Shown here piece after piece: positions 1 through 7,336 of a DNA stretch of 34,659 nt. Both the position numbers and the translations under genes were made by a program. The notes beneath the pieces are model-generated. The model saw only the letters and a list, made by a program, of their open reading frames with translations, was not told where the DNA came from and made no database searches. Location of the stretch: assembly GCA_016870615.1 (NCBI GenBank), contig VGAZ01000008.1, positions 1 through 34,659 on the forward strand, given 5' to 3'. The stretch's first letter is position 1, and each line of letters opens with the position of its first letter. The stretch is from Actinomycetota bacterium (GTDB lineage: Bacteria; Actinomycetota; Humimicrobiia; Humimicrobiales; Humimicrobiaceae).

Positions 1-468
1 GTCTTCATATTTATAATTGGTCCTGTAGTTTACAAATTCCAGGAAAGAAACTGTCCAAACTTCAAATAATCTTTTTCGCCCAGCCAGTGATTCATGTATT
101 TTTTCTTTTAGTTCAATGCTTCCTGACCCGGAAATGATAAATTTATAAGGAAGCATCATGTCATAAATACCTTTAAGAAATAACCCTGCATTTTCTTTTC
201 TCTGTATCTCATCAATAAATACAAACCCTCCCCTGCTGCCAAGTTCAAGCCTTATTTTATTTACCAGGCTTTGCTGGGATTTAAAAAATTCCCTGTCTGA
301 TTCGATATCCAGATTCAGGAAAACACTTTTTTCACCTTTTTTTAAAAGGTGGTCCTGGAGCAGAAACATAAGAGTTGTTTTCCCTGCCTGCCTGGGGCCC
401 GTAATCAGGGTGAATTCTTTTTTTAGCAAATGCTCTTTTAAATCATTAAGTATTATTCTTTTAATCAT
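1..468 (-). CDS. AAA-family ATPase (AAA_14/DUF4143 type), C-terminus cut by window edge
   Basis: This frame starts at the ATG whose first base is 468 and stays open to base 1, giving the first 156 residues; the rest lies outside the window. It shows a Walker A motif GPRQAGKT at residues 24-31, a Walker B stretch FVFIDEIQ at 82-89, and the ISGSGS sensor segment near 111-116. These are followed by LAGRKRLFEVWTVSFLEF, which is typical of the AAA_14 domain found ahead of DUF4143. Proteins of this family are common, often strain-variable ATPases of unknown physiological role. No strong Shine-Dalgarno is visible upstream. It points away from the second ATPase of the same broad type at 1054-2334, and the sequences differ clearly, so they are not a recent duplication. 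The family call is secure; the function is not known. Confidence 0.85.
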   Translation of the reverse strand, partial: MIKRIILNDLKEHLLKKEFTLITGPRQAGKTTLMFLLQDHLLKKGEKSVFLNLDIESDREFFKSQQSLVNKIRLELGSRGGFVFIDEIQRKENAGLFLKGIYDMMLPYKFIISGSGSIELKEKIHESLAGRKRLFEVWTVSFLEFVNYRTNYKYED

Positions 469-574
469 GATTATATTTTAACCCGATATTTTATAAAGTC
501 AAGTTGTAATATTATTGGAATAAATATAGGTAATTTTTATTGTAAATTATGCCTTTATGAGGAATATTTTCAAC

Positions 575-741
575 ATGCCTATTCAATCTTTTACAGATAA
601 AATACAGAAGATTTTTTTATTTCTGGAAATATCAGAAAACCTACTACACCGGGAGAAATACTCCAGGAAGAATTTTTAACAAGAATTAAATATCAGTCAA
701 AACCCACGCTTGCAGTGCCAAAATACAGTACATACATTTGA
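575..741 (+). pseudogene. Relic of a higBA toxin-antitoxin module (HigB start joined to HigA start)
   Basis: From the ATG at 575 the frame reads MPIQSFTDKIQKIF, which resembles the opening of HigB-type toxins (IxSFxDKxxEKIF). A few bases later, in another frame from about 628, the sequence reads RKPTTPGEILQEEFL, an almost consensus start of HigA-type antitoxins. The expected continuation (an ISQ..LA..IGVP-like helix-turn-helix) is only recognisable across a frame change near 690-720, and the frame closes at a TGA near 739-741. Most of the toxin and nearly all of the antitoxin are missing, so this is an internally deleted, frameshifted remnant. The HigA match is strong; the HigB match is shorter and less certain. 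Confidence 0.6.
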
Positions 742-943
742 ATCATATATAACCAATTAGTCTCGAATGAACTATCAAACTTTTAGACTCTGTTGCAAAT
801 AATTCTTCCAGAACTATCGAATCCCCAAACCCACAGACTCATGCTTTAGGTCATCAATTTTCAAGAAACATTAAAAAGCCTGTTGATCAGGTCAATCTCT
901 TCGAGCACGTTTTTCGTCCCGGCTTGATTTTTTTTTTCAGTAT

Positions 944-1007
944 TATTGCAAATTGGTCAAATGGATTATATCAATAGTGTCAAATGAAATATTGCAAATC
1001 TGTCAAA
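944..1007 (+). repeat. Direct-repeat pair TATTGCAAATnnGTCAAA upstream of the ATPase gene
   Basis: Two 18-bp copies lie at 944-961 (TATTGCAAATTGGTCAAA) and 990-1007 (TATTGCAAATCTGTCAAA), 46 bp apart start to start, with two mismatches. A half-copy GTCAAAT lies between them at 979-985. The second copy overlaps the -35 region and spacer of the promoter. This arrangement suggests an operator-type binding site, but that is inference. Confidence 0.55.
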
Positions 1008-1020
1008 CTAACGCTATAAT
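992..1020 (+). promoter_or_regulatory. Sigma70-type promoter of the ATPase gene at 1054
   Basis: TTGCAA (992-997) and a perfect TATAAT (1015-1020) are separated by 17 bp. The ATG lies 33 bp after the -10 box, with a GGGG ribosome-binding stretch about 10 bases before it. The -35 hexamer lies inside the second copy of the direct repeat, so a bound protein there would be expected to affect transcription. Confidence 0.6.
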
Positions 1021-1053
1021 ATAAGAAAAACATTATATCGCGGGGAATATGAT

Positions 1054-2334
1054 ATGGATTATTTGAAAAGAATAGCAGATGAACAATTACGGCTGAAAAT
1101 GGAAGCTTTTGGTGCTGCTTTGATTATTGGCCCTAAAGGTTGCGGTAAGACAACGACGGCTAAACAGCAAGCAAAAAGCTATATTGAGTTTCAAGATGAA
1201 GACGAACGGGAAAACTATCTGCTTATTGCAAACACACATCCATCAGATTTGTTGAAAGGTTTGAAGCCGCGCCTGTTTGACGAATGGCAGGATGCTCCTA
1301 AAATATGGGGAGCAATTAGAAAGGATTTGGATGATTCCGGCGAAGTGGGCCAGTATATATTAACCGGTTCAAGTTCTGCAGCAGTGGATACTCCTCATAC
1401 CGGCACACTCAGAATATCCCGAATGAAAATGTATCCGATGAGTCTTTATGAAAGCAAAGAGTCTAATGGGGAAGTATCGCTTCTGGAATTGTTCGATCAC
1501 CAGGATTCATTTGAGACATGCAAATCGAATATGTCTTTTGATGATATAAAGTTTACAATATGTCGGGGTGGCTGGCCGGCTAGTCTTAGAGGAAAAGCGG
1601 ATAAAGCTAAATTAGCGATAGCAAAAGATTTGTTAAGCCAGACATGTTCAGTGGATATATCGAAAATTGATAATGTGAAAAGAAATGCAACTTGGGCAAA
1701 AACGATTTTGAAGTCTTATGCCAGAAACTTGTGTACGCTTGCAGATGCGAAAACAATCCTAGCAGATGTTACGGCAACGTGTGATATGTCAAAACAAACA
1801 TATTATGACTATATTAATGGATTTGAAAAGCTGCTGATTATTGATGACATTGAGGCATGGTGTCCGGCGATACGTTCCAAGACATCAATCAGGTCATCAA
1901 AGAAAAGAAATGTTGTTGATCCATCTATTGCTTCAGCAGCACTTGGGATTTCTCCCGAATATTTTTCGAGCGATTATAAAACATTAGGATTCTTGTTTGA
2001 AAGTCTGTGTATTCGAGATCTTAAGATTTATTCAGCTTCCGCCGGAGGAAGTGTTTCATATTATCATGACCGACTGGGACTGGAAGCGGATGCCGTCCTT
2101 CATCTGGAAGATGGCAGATATGCATTGATTGAGTTTAAATTAGGACAATCTGAAATTGATGATGGGGCAAGACATCTTTGCGAGATTGAAAGACTGGTTG
2201 CAGAACATAATAAAACGGTGAAACAAGTGCCGATAAGGATGCCGGATTTAAAACTAATAATTACAGGAACACAGTATGGATATCGCAGAGAGGATGGAGT
2301 AGTTGTCATTCCTATTGGTTGCTTGAAAGACTAA
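1054..2334 (+). CDS. AAA-family ATPase with DUF4143-like C-terminal domain
   Basis: This is a 426-residue protein. Residues 26-33 (GPKGCGKT) are the Walker A loop, 73-79 (RLFDEWQ) fit Walker B, and TGSSS at 104-108 is the sensor segment, together an AAA_14 module. The C-terminal third has D346 followed by E360-x-K362 in a GLEADAVLHLEDGRYALIEFK context. This is the nuclease-fold-like signature seen in many DUF4143 proteins. Family members are abundant in bacteria and archaea and lack an agreed role; suggestions include toxin-like or mobile-element functions. It has its own promoter and a possible operator repeat and is flanked by non-coding, decayed DNA, which fits an autonomous accessory gene. 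The start is supported by the GGGG stretch upstream. There is no signal peptide or membrane segment. Whether the nuclease-like site is active cannot be seen here. Confidence 0.85.
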   Translation: MDYLKRIADEQLRLKMEAFGAALIIGPKGCGKTTTAKQQAKSYIEFQDEDERENYLLIANTHPSDLLKGLKPRLFDEWQDAPKIWGAIRKDLDDSGEVGQYILTGSSSAAVDTPHTGTLRISRMKMYPMSLYESKESNGEVSLLELFDHQDSFETCKSNMSFDDIKFTICRGGWPASLRGKADKAKLAIAKDLLSQTCSVDISKIDNVKRNATWAKTILKSYARNLCTLADAKTILADVTATCDMSKQTYYDYINGFEKLLIIDDIEAWCPAIRSKTSIRSSKKRNVVDPSIASAALGISPEYFSSDYKTLGFLFESLCIRDLKIYSASAGGSVSYYHDRLGLEADAVLHLEDGRYALIEFKLGQSEIDDGARHLCEIERLVAEHNKTVKQVPIRMPDLKLIITGTQYGYRREDGVVVIPIGCLKD

Positions 2335-2769
2335 TTAGGTGCGTTGATATCTTTCCGCATACAACAGCCAATCTTGGATATGTTCCCCAGTACGACCCTT
2401 GATTAAAAAAGGGCTTGGATCAATGAACTTGACAGCTATAAACTCATCTCAAAGCATTGTGAAACTGGGAAAGCTCTATGTTAAACTCCTCTACTCCCGA
2501 CTTGACCAAATTAGTAACCACAAAAGATTACTTTAATCGCCATTTTGATAGTGTGAGAAATACCAGTTTGCTACTTCTCTTATCATCTTCTGGTAAGAAG
2601 TCTTCTGGAAGGATTAACTTCCTTTTCTAAAAATCTATGTAATCTGTATTTATATAATCATTTTAAGCAAAGTGGTTAATCTTTTATCTGTTTTAATTAA
2701 GACAATATCAAATGCAAATAGTATAATATCCCGGTAATATATTTATCCCGATATACAGGAGAATAGACT
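2335..2769. other. Non-coding stretch between the ATPase gene and hisF
   Basis: I see no intact gene in these 435 bases. A small hairpin, GGAAG-GATTAA-CTTCC at 2607-2622 followed by TTTTCT, could act as a weak terminator for the ATPase gene. The hisF promoter occupies the right end. A short frame just after 2360 reads LGYVPQYDP, recalling an ABC-ATPase Q-loop, but it is broken by stops at once. Confidence 0.5.
2697..2761 (+). promoter_or_regulatory. Promoter -10 box and ribosome-binding site of hisF
   Basis: A perfect TATAAT lies at 2722-2727. The best upstream hexamer is a poor TTAAGA at 2697-2702, with a 19-bp gap. AGGAG at 2757-2761 sits eight bases before the ATG at 2770 and fixes the hisF start. 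The promoter call rests mainly on the -10 box. Confidence 0.4.
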
Positions 2770-3531
2770 ATGAAAAAACAAGTCAGTATCATGCCATGCC
2801 TGGATATGCTAAACGGCAGGGTCGTAAAAGGGGTTCATTTTGTTGACATTAAAGATGCGGGAGACCCGGTTGAATGCGCTAAAGCTTACTGCAGGGCAGG
2901 AGCTGATGAGCTTGCGCTGCTGGATATAACGGCTACAGTTGAAAACCGGCCGACAATGCTTGAAGTTGTTAAAAAAGTGGCCGAAGCCACAACGGTTCCA
3001 TTTACAGTGGGCGGGGGTATTTCAGATATTGCATCAGCAGCATCAGTTCTTGGTGCCGGAGCCAGTAAGATATCTACAAGCAGCGCCGCTTTTAGAAAGC
3101 CTGGAATCATTAAAGACATGGTAAATGAATTTGGTCCCGAAAGAGTAACTATTGCAATTGATGTTGATGTCAATAAAGCAATGCCGTCAGGATATGAAGT
3201 TTATATTGACGGCGGGCGCACAGCCACAGGCACTGATGCTATTGAATGGGCAAAAAAGGTCGACAGTTATGGCGTGTCTGTCATTTTGCCGACAAGCAAG
3301 GCTGGAGACGGTGCCCGCAGCGGCTATGATATTGGAGTAATTACGGCTATGGCAAATGCCTGCACAGCTGACATTGTAGCCTCAGGAGGTGCCGGGAAAT
3401 TGGAGCATTTCCTGGAAGCCATTGAGGCAGGAGCAACAGTTCTACTGGCGGCATCAGTGTTTCATTTTCACATAATTGATATAGGGCAATTAAAAAGCTA
3501 CCTTAAAAGTAATGGTATAAACATCAAATAA
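2770..3531 (+). CDS. hisF: Imidazole glycerol phosphate synthase cyclase subunit HisF (possibly a paralogue)
   Basis: This 253-residue (beta/alpha)8-barrel protein has the usual length of HisF, which with the glutaminase HisH makes imidazole glycerol phosphate and AICAR in histidine synthesis. The two catalytic aspartates are present: D12 in MPCLDML and D131 in VTIAID. So are the loop-1 lysine (NGRVVKG, K20), the phosphate-binding GGGI at 81-84, D180 in the KAGDG loop and ASGGAG near 204-209. Odd points are KISTSSAA at 100-107, where HisF normally has Asn in the KxSxN stretch, and LPTSKAGDGARSGYD instead of the common LLTSxDRDGTxxGYD. No hisH or other his gene is near, and it has its own promoter. 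It could be the only HisF of the genome or a paralogue paired with another amidotransferase. The family call is secure; histidine specificity is likely but not proven. Confidence 0.85.
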   Translation: MKKQVSIMPCLDMLNGRVVKGVHFVDIKDAGDPVECAKAYCRAGADELALLDITATVENRPTMLEVVKKVAEATTVPFTVGGGISDIASAASVLGAGASKISTSSAAFRKPGIIKDMVNEFGPERVTIAIDVDVNKAMPSGYEVYIDGGRTATGTDAIEWAKKVDSYGVSVILPTSKAGDGARSGYDIGVITAMANACTADIVASGGAGKLEHFLEAIEAGATVLLAASVFHFHIIDIGQLKSYLKSNGINIK

Positions 3532-3554
3532 AAATACCTGGCCTGTTTTTCTTC

Positions 3555-3572
3555 AATAAATTTAAATTTATT
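3555..3572. terminator. AT-only palindrome between convergent hisF and brnTA
   Basis: A perfect 18-bp palindrome (AATAAATTTAAATTTATT) lies 24 bases after the hisF stop and just before the end of the convergent brnA gene, and is followed on the plus strand by a short T run. It may serve as a weak terminator for hisF. With no G-C pairs the hairpin would be unstable, so confidence is low. Confidence 0.25.
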
Positions 3573-3582
3573 TTTGCGGTTT

Positions 3583-3813
3583 TTATTTTATCTTTAAAGA
3601 TTTATTAAATACTTTTTTTTGCTCTTTAATGATTTCAGTTAATGACCTCAATGCTTTATTTACAGAGTCATGGTCGGGAAAGTACTCTGCAACATCTGGG
3701 TCAATAACCACAATGTTTGTACCTTCATCATATTTTTTTGCATATTTTCCCTTGATACCCTGACTGAAGTCATATTCTTCAAGCATGTCGGGATCTTCTT
3801 GAATTCTCTTCAT
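3583..3813 (-). CDS. brnA: BrnA-type antitoxin of a BrnT/BrnA module
   Basis: This 76-residue protein begins MKRIQEDPDMLEEYDFSQG and contains the block GIKGKYAKKYDEGTNIVVIDPDVAEYFPD. That block is characteristic of the short ribbon-helix-helix-like antitoxins encoded next to BrnT toxins. Such proteins bind and neutralise the toxin and usually repress their own operon. I chose the ATG at 3813 because GAGAAG lies about eight bases upstream; in-frame ATGs at 3828 and 3849 lack a comparable site. The gene overlaps the end of brnT by 35 bases, the normal toxin-first order and a sign of coupled translation. The residues in the DNA-binding part are not individually verified. Confidence in the pair is high because both partners fit. 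Confidence 0.8.
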   Translation of the reverse strand: MKRIQEDPDMLEEYDFSQGIKGKYAKKYDEGTNIVVIDPDVAEYFPDHDSVNKALRSLTEIIKEQKKVFNKSLKIK

Positions 3814-4075
3814 ATTGTTTCTTCTCATTTTTTGTTGCTTTTCTTGCACTTATTATTCTTATTTTATCATCTTTTTCTGTATGAACAACAACCAGCAGTT
3901 GGTTTTTACAGGAATTTCCAATCAAAATGAATCTGTCTTCTTCATCTGAATGAAGGGGATCAAAAATTGTTAAAGATAAAGTGTCTTTGAAAGATGTACT
4001 TGCCTCATCAAACGACACAGCGTGAATTTTAATATTCTTTTTTGCCTTACCTGGATCCCATTCAAATGAAAGCAT
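3779..4075 (-). CDS. brnT: BrnT-type ribonuclease toxin
   Basis: This 98-residue protein starts MLSFEWDPGKAKKNIKIHAVSFDEA and carries RIISARKATKNEKKQYEE near the C-terminus. Both are hallmarks of the BrnT family (RelE-like fold, ribosome-independent mRNA cleavage), including the conserved FEWD, the His-Val/x-F stretch and the SARxAT...E..Y segment. It is the first gene of a two-gene operon with the antitoxin downstream. No convincing Shine-Dalgarno precedes the ATG, which would keep toxin translation low; that is inference. The module lies between hisF and leuS, at the border between the accessory edge and the core gene block. Confidence 0.85.
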   Translation of the reverse strand: MLSFEWDPGKAKKNIKIHAVSFDEASTSFKDTLSLTIFDPLHSDEEDRFILIGNSCKNQLLVVVHTEKDDKIRIISARKATKNEKKQYEENSRRSRHA

Positions 4076-4150
4076 ATTATTTATTTTTACTAATAAAACT
4101 GTAAGTAAATATTTGGACTAATTTATACCGGGTTTAAAACTTTTTAAAAG

Positions 4151-6760
4151 TTAATTCTTTATAACTATATTAACAAGTTTATCGGGAACTGTTATTTTTT
4201 TAATTATTTCTTTGCCCTGGATAAACTGATTTATTCTCTCTGATGAAAGCGCTGCCTCTTCGAGTTCCTTGGCTGGTGAGCCGGCCTGCATTTGGGCCTT
4301 GTCCCTGACTTTACCATTAACCTGGAACACTACTGTTACAAGGTCGGCTTTTGCTATTTCCCCGTCATATCCCGGCCAGCCAGCCCTGTGTATGCTGGCA
4401 TTAAACCCAAAATGTGAGTAAAGCTCTTCTGTTATAAATGGCGCTATAGGAGAAAGAAGCATAATTGCTTTTAGGGATACCTCGTATAAAAGCTCTGTGT
4501 TTTTACTGCTGCCTTTTGCTTCATCATTATATTTGTACATCAAGTTTACAAGTTCCATTATTGAGCTGATTGCAGTGTTGAAATTAAACCTTTCCAGTAT
4601 ATCATTTGTAGCCTTTTTTATGGTCTGGTGGAGTTTGCGGTAAAGCTCTTTTTCTGTGCCTGAAAGTTTTTTCGACTTAAAATCATTTTTAAGTTTTTCC
4701 TGTATTTTTTCAAAAACAGCAGGCAATCCTTCATCAGCACCCCCCAAGCTTTCTGCATTCAGCAGGCCTGAAGACTCTATAGTGTCGATATTGTCAGATA
4801 TTATTTTCCAGAATCTTTTTAAAAACCTGTTTGAGCCCTCCGCCCCTGTATCGCTCCAGTCTACCATTGAATCTGCAGGGCCTATAAAAAGAATATAAAG
4901 CCTTAAAGTGTCGGCCCCGAATTTATTGTATATTTCTGAAGGATTTACAATATTACCCTTTGACTTTGACATTTTCTGTCCGCCAAGAGTGACAACTCCA
5001 TGAGGATAATACTTTGAAAATGGCTCAACAAAATCTACAAGCTTTGCATCATATAGCACCTTTGTAAAAAAGCGCGCATATATAAGGTGCATTGTAGCAT
5101 GCTCTATGCCTCCTATATACTGGTCCACAGGCATCCAGCACTTTACCTTGTCCAGGTCAAATGCGGCACTGTCGCAATCTGGACTGCAGTAGCGCAAAAA
5201 ATACCAGGAAGAGCATACAAAAGTATCCATGGTATCAGTTTCACGTTTTGCAGGACCGCCGCAGGTCGGGCATTCCGTATTTACAAAATCATCGCTGTAC
5301 GCAAGAGGCGAAAGGCCTGTTGGTTTAAAGTCAACATTATAGGGCAGAAGCACGGGAAGCTTTTCTTCAGATACAGCAACTGTTCCGCATTTTTGGCAGT
5401 AAACAACAGGTATTGGCGCCCCCCAGTATCTTTGCCTTGAAATAAGCCAGTCCTTGAGCTTAAAATTAATATCAGGGCTGCCTATTTTATTGGCCTCAAG
5501 ATATGAAATAATTTCTTTTTTGCCTTTTTCTGAAGGAAGCGCGCTAAACTGCCCTGAATTTATCATTATCCCTTCGCCGGTGTAAGCATTCTCAAGTTTT
5601 CCATGACACTTGCCGTCAGGGGATATAACTTCCCTGATTTTAATACCATATTTTTTTGCAAACTCAAAATCACGGCTGTCGTGGGCAGGCACTGCCATTA
5701 CTGCGCCTGTACCGTATTCAATAAGAACATAATTGGCGATCCAGACAGGCACCTTTTCGCCATTTAAAGGGTTAATTACATATCTTCCAGTAAAACAGCC
5801 GATTTTTTCAATTTCTGCTGAACCTCTTTCTATGTCGGTCTGCTTTGAAATTATGCCCCTTATTTCTTCGATATTCTTTTTATATTCAGGGTCTGTAACG
5901 ATTTCATCTATTAAAGGATGCTCTGCGGCAAGAATGAAAAAAGTAACGCCGAAAAGTGTGTCGGGCCTTGTTGTAAAAACAGGTATCTCTTTTTTAGCCT
6001 CTTTCTCTGTACCGGCAAGTTTAAAGACAACCCTTGCGCCTTCACTTCTGCCTATCCAGTTTTTCTGTATGGTTAGAACTCTTTCAGGCCAGCCTTTTTC
6101 TATAATGGACATATCATCAATGAGCCTCTGGGCATAATCCGTTATTTTAAAGAACCACTGGGAGAGGACTCTTTTCCTGACCTGGCTGTCGCATCTTTCG
6201 CACTGGCCCCCTATGACCTGTTCATTTGCCAGCACTGTCTGGCAGGAATCACACCAGTTAACAGGGGCTTCCTTTTTCTCAGCCAGGCCCATTCTGTAAA
6301 ACAGCAAAAACAGCCATTGGGTCCACCTGTAGTAATCAGGCTCTGATGTTATAATCTCGTTTTCAAAATCATAGGTTATTGCCATCCTCTGCAGCGCCTG
6401 TCGCATCTTTTCAATATTTGCCATTGTGCTTTCTTTGGGGTGGATGCCGCTTTTAATTGCAGCATTTTCTGCAGGAAGCCCGAAAGCATCATAACCAATT
6501 GGGTGCAGTACATTGTATCCCATTCTTGAATAAACCCTTGCAATAACATCCCCAATTGTATAGTTGCGGGCATGGCCCATGTGGGGCTCTCCTGAAGGGT
6601 AGGGAAACATTTCAAGAGCGTAATATTTCTTAGTTTTTCTGGAATCTTTTAGAGAATATATTCTATCGTTTTTCCAGGCATCAAGCCATTTCTGCTCAAT
6701 TTCCTGGGGATTATAATTCCTGCTGCCTGTCAATTTACCTTTCCTGCCAGCCGGACTCAT
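4151..6760 (-). CDS. leuS: Leucyl-tRNA synthetase
   Basis: This 869-residue class I synthetase charges tRNA-Leu. HMGH at 60-63 is the HIGH signature, and KMSKS at 596-600 is the second ATP-binding motif. The CP1 editing domain is present, with the threonine-rich TTRPDTLFGVTF and IEYGTGAVMAVPAHDSRDFEF. Two Cys clusters (NWCDSC...CERC and YCQKCG...CPTCGG) look like zinc-binding inserts. The C-terminal part, VVFQVNGKVRDK, is the usual bacterial end domain. Length is close to the family norm. AGGA lies about eight bases before the ATG. It is the last gene of the long minus-strand run, after rsfS with a 67-bp gap. A tRNA-Leu gene lies at the other end of the run. Confidence 0.97.
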   Translation of the reverse strand: MSPAGRKGKLTGSRNYNPQEIEQKWLDAWKNDRIYSLKDSRKTKKYYALEMFPYPSGEPHMGHARNYTIGDVIARVYSRMGYNVLHPIGYDAFGLPAENAAIKSGIHPKESTMANIEKMRQALQRMAITYDFENEIITSEPDYYRWTQWLFLLFYRMGLAEKKEAPVNWCDSCQTVLANEQVIGGQCERCDSQVRKRVLSQWFFKITDYAQRLIDDMSIIEKGWPERVLTIQKNWIGRSEGARVVFKLAGTEKEAKKEIPVFTTRPDTLFGVTFFILAAEHPLIDEIVTDPEYKKNIEEIRGIISKQTDIERGSAEIEKIGCFTGRYVINPLNGEKVPVWIANYVLIEYGTGAVMAVPAHDSRDFEFAKKYGIKIREVISPDGKCHGKLENAYTGEGIMINSGQFSALPSEKGKKEIISYLEANKIGSPDINFKLKDWLISRQRYWGAPIPVVYCQKCGTVAVSEEKLPVLLPYNVDFKPTGLSPLAYSDDFVNTECPTCGGPAKRETDTMDTFVCSSWYFLRYCSPDCDSAAFDLDKVKCWMPVDQYIGGIEHATMHLIYARFFTKVLYDAKLVDFVEPFSKYYPHGVVTLGGQKMSKSKGNIVNPSEIYNKFGADTLRLYILFIGPADSMVDWSDTGAEGSNRFLKRFWKIISDNIDTIESSGLLNAESLGGADEGLPAVFEKIQEKLKNDFKSKKLSGTEKELYRKLHQTIKKATNDILERFNFNTAISSIMELVNLMYKYNDEAKGSSKNTELLYEVSLKAIMLLSPIAPFITEELYSHFGFNASIHRAGWPGYDGEIAKADLVTVVFQVNGKVRDKAQMQAGSPAKELEEAALSSERINQFIQGKEIIKKITVPDKLVNIVIKN

Positions 6761-6827
6761 TATTCAAATCCTGGTTGCCGGCTAATTCATGTTTATAATA
6801 GTAGAATGTATTTATAAAAAATATAAA

Positions 6828-7292
6828 TTACACAGAATCTTCCTGATTTGGGTGTTTGCCTGCAGAAGCTTTACCTGGCTTTTTATCAATGGCTTTTTCC
6901 TCTTTTTTGGCAGCCCTTGGAAGCAATACCTTTGCATCCCTCCAAAGCCTTTCAAGGTCATAGTACTGCATGTACTCATCGGTAAAAATATGCACTACAA
7001 ATTCATCATAATCCATGAGAATCCAGTTGCCTTCATTTTTACCATTAATGTTTAAAGCATAAAGCCCATATTTTTTAAGGCTCTGCCCTATCTCTTCTGC
7101 AATACTTGAAGCAAGCCTTGTATTTGATACAGATATAAGTATAAAATAATCAGTGATTACAAGCCTTGGGCCGACTTCTATTATTTTAATGTAGCCGGCT
7201 TTTTTATCTTCAGCAATCTTTGCCACAAATTTTACGGTTTCGGCAAGATTTTTAAATCCCTTTTTTAACTGTGAAGTTTTGCCTGTTATCAC
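6828..7292 (-). CDS. rsfS: Ribosomal silencing factor RsfS
   Basis: This 154-residue RsfS/DUF143 protein binds L14 of the 50S subunit and blocks subunit joining in starvation. The core EDKKAGYIKIIEVGPRLVITDYFILISVSN and the signature NWILMDYDEFVVHIF...YYDLERLWRDA are both present. About 30 Lys-rich residues follow the domain, and the first 15 residues also exceed the usual start. The start is a GTG at 7292; no ATG lies upstream within the open frame, and the next Met is deep inside the domain. It lies 44 bp after the LCP-like gene and before leuS. The order nadD-yqeK-lytR-rsfS-leuS is a familiar arrangement in Gram-positive bacteria. Confidence 0.93.
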   Translation of the reverse strand: MITGKTSQLKKGFKNLAETVKFVAKIAEDKKAGYIKIIEVGPRLVITDYFILISVSNTRLASSIAEEIGQSLKKYGLYALNINGKNEGNWILMDYDEFVVHIFTDEYMQYYDLERLWRDAKVLLPRAAKKEEKAIDKKPGKASAGKHPNQEDSV

Positions 7293-7336
7293 TGATGTTT
7301 CTTCAGTCTTTTTTCCCTGTTTTTTTGTTTTACCTT

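Larger units (their letters stand above)
469..1053. other. Intergenic stretch between two divergent ATPase genes
   Basis: No intact gene is visible in these 585 bases. The left half holds a degraded higBA relic (575-741). The middle (about 745-930) has stop-interrupted reading frames on both strands that I cannot assign. The right end holds a direct-repeat pair and a good sigma70-type promoter for the ATPase that starts at 1054. The region looks like decayed accessory DNA. Confidence 0.6.

Noticed and set aside
745-935. Minus-strand frames with protein-like stretches (for example NVLEEIDLINRLF, GFGDSIVLEELFATESK) that might be a transposase fragment
   Set aside because: They are broken by several stops and frame changes, and I cannot match them to a known family with confidence.
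2350-2420. LGYVPQYDP in the plus frame, like an ABC-ATPase Q-loop
   Set aside because: Too short, followed at once by a stop, and no Walker or signature motif is near.
2886-3340. Other open frames overlapping hisF
   Set aside because: They are shadows of the hisF codon pattern; the hisF frame has full-length family similarity and a ribosome-binding site.
3583-3849. Longer brnA frame starting at 3849
   Set aside because: It would overlap brnT by 71 bases and lacks a ribosome-binding site, whereas the ATG at 3813 has GAGAAG upstream.
4132-4155. AACTTTT/AAAAGTT palindrome after leuS as a terminator
   Set aside because: It has almost no G-C pairs, practically no loop and no following T run on the minus strand.
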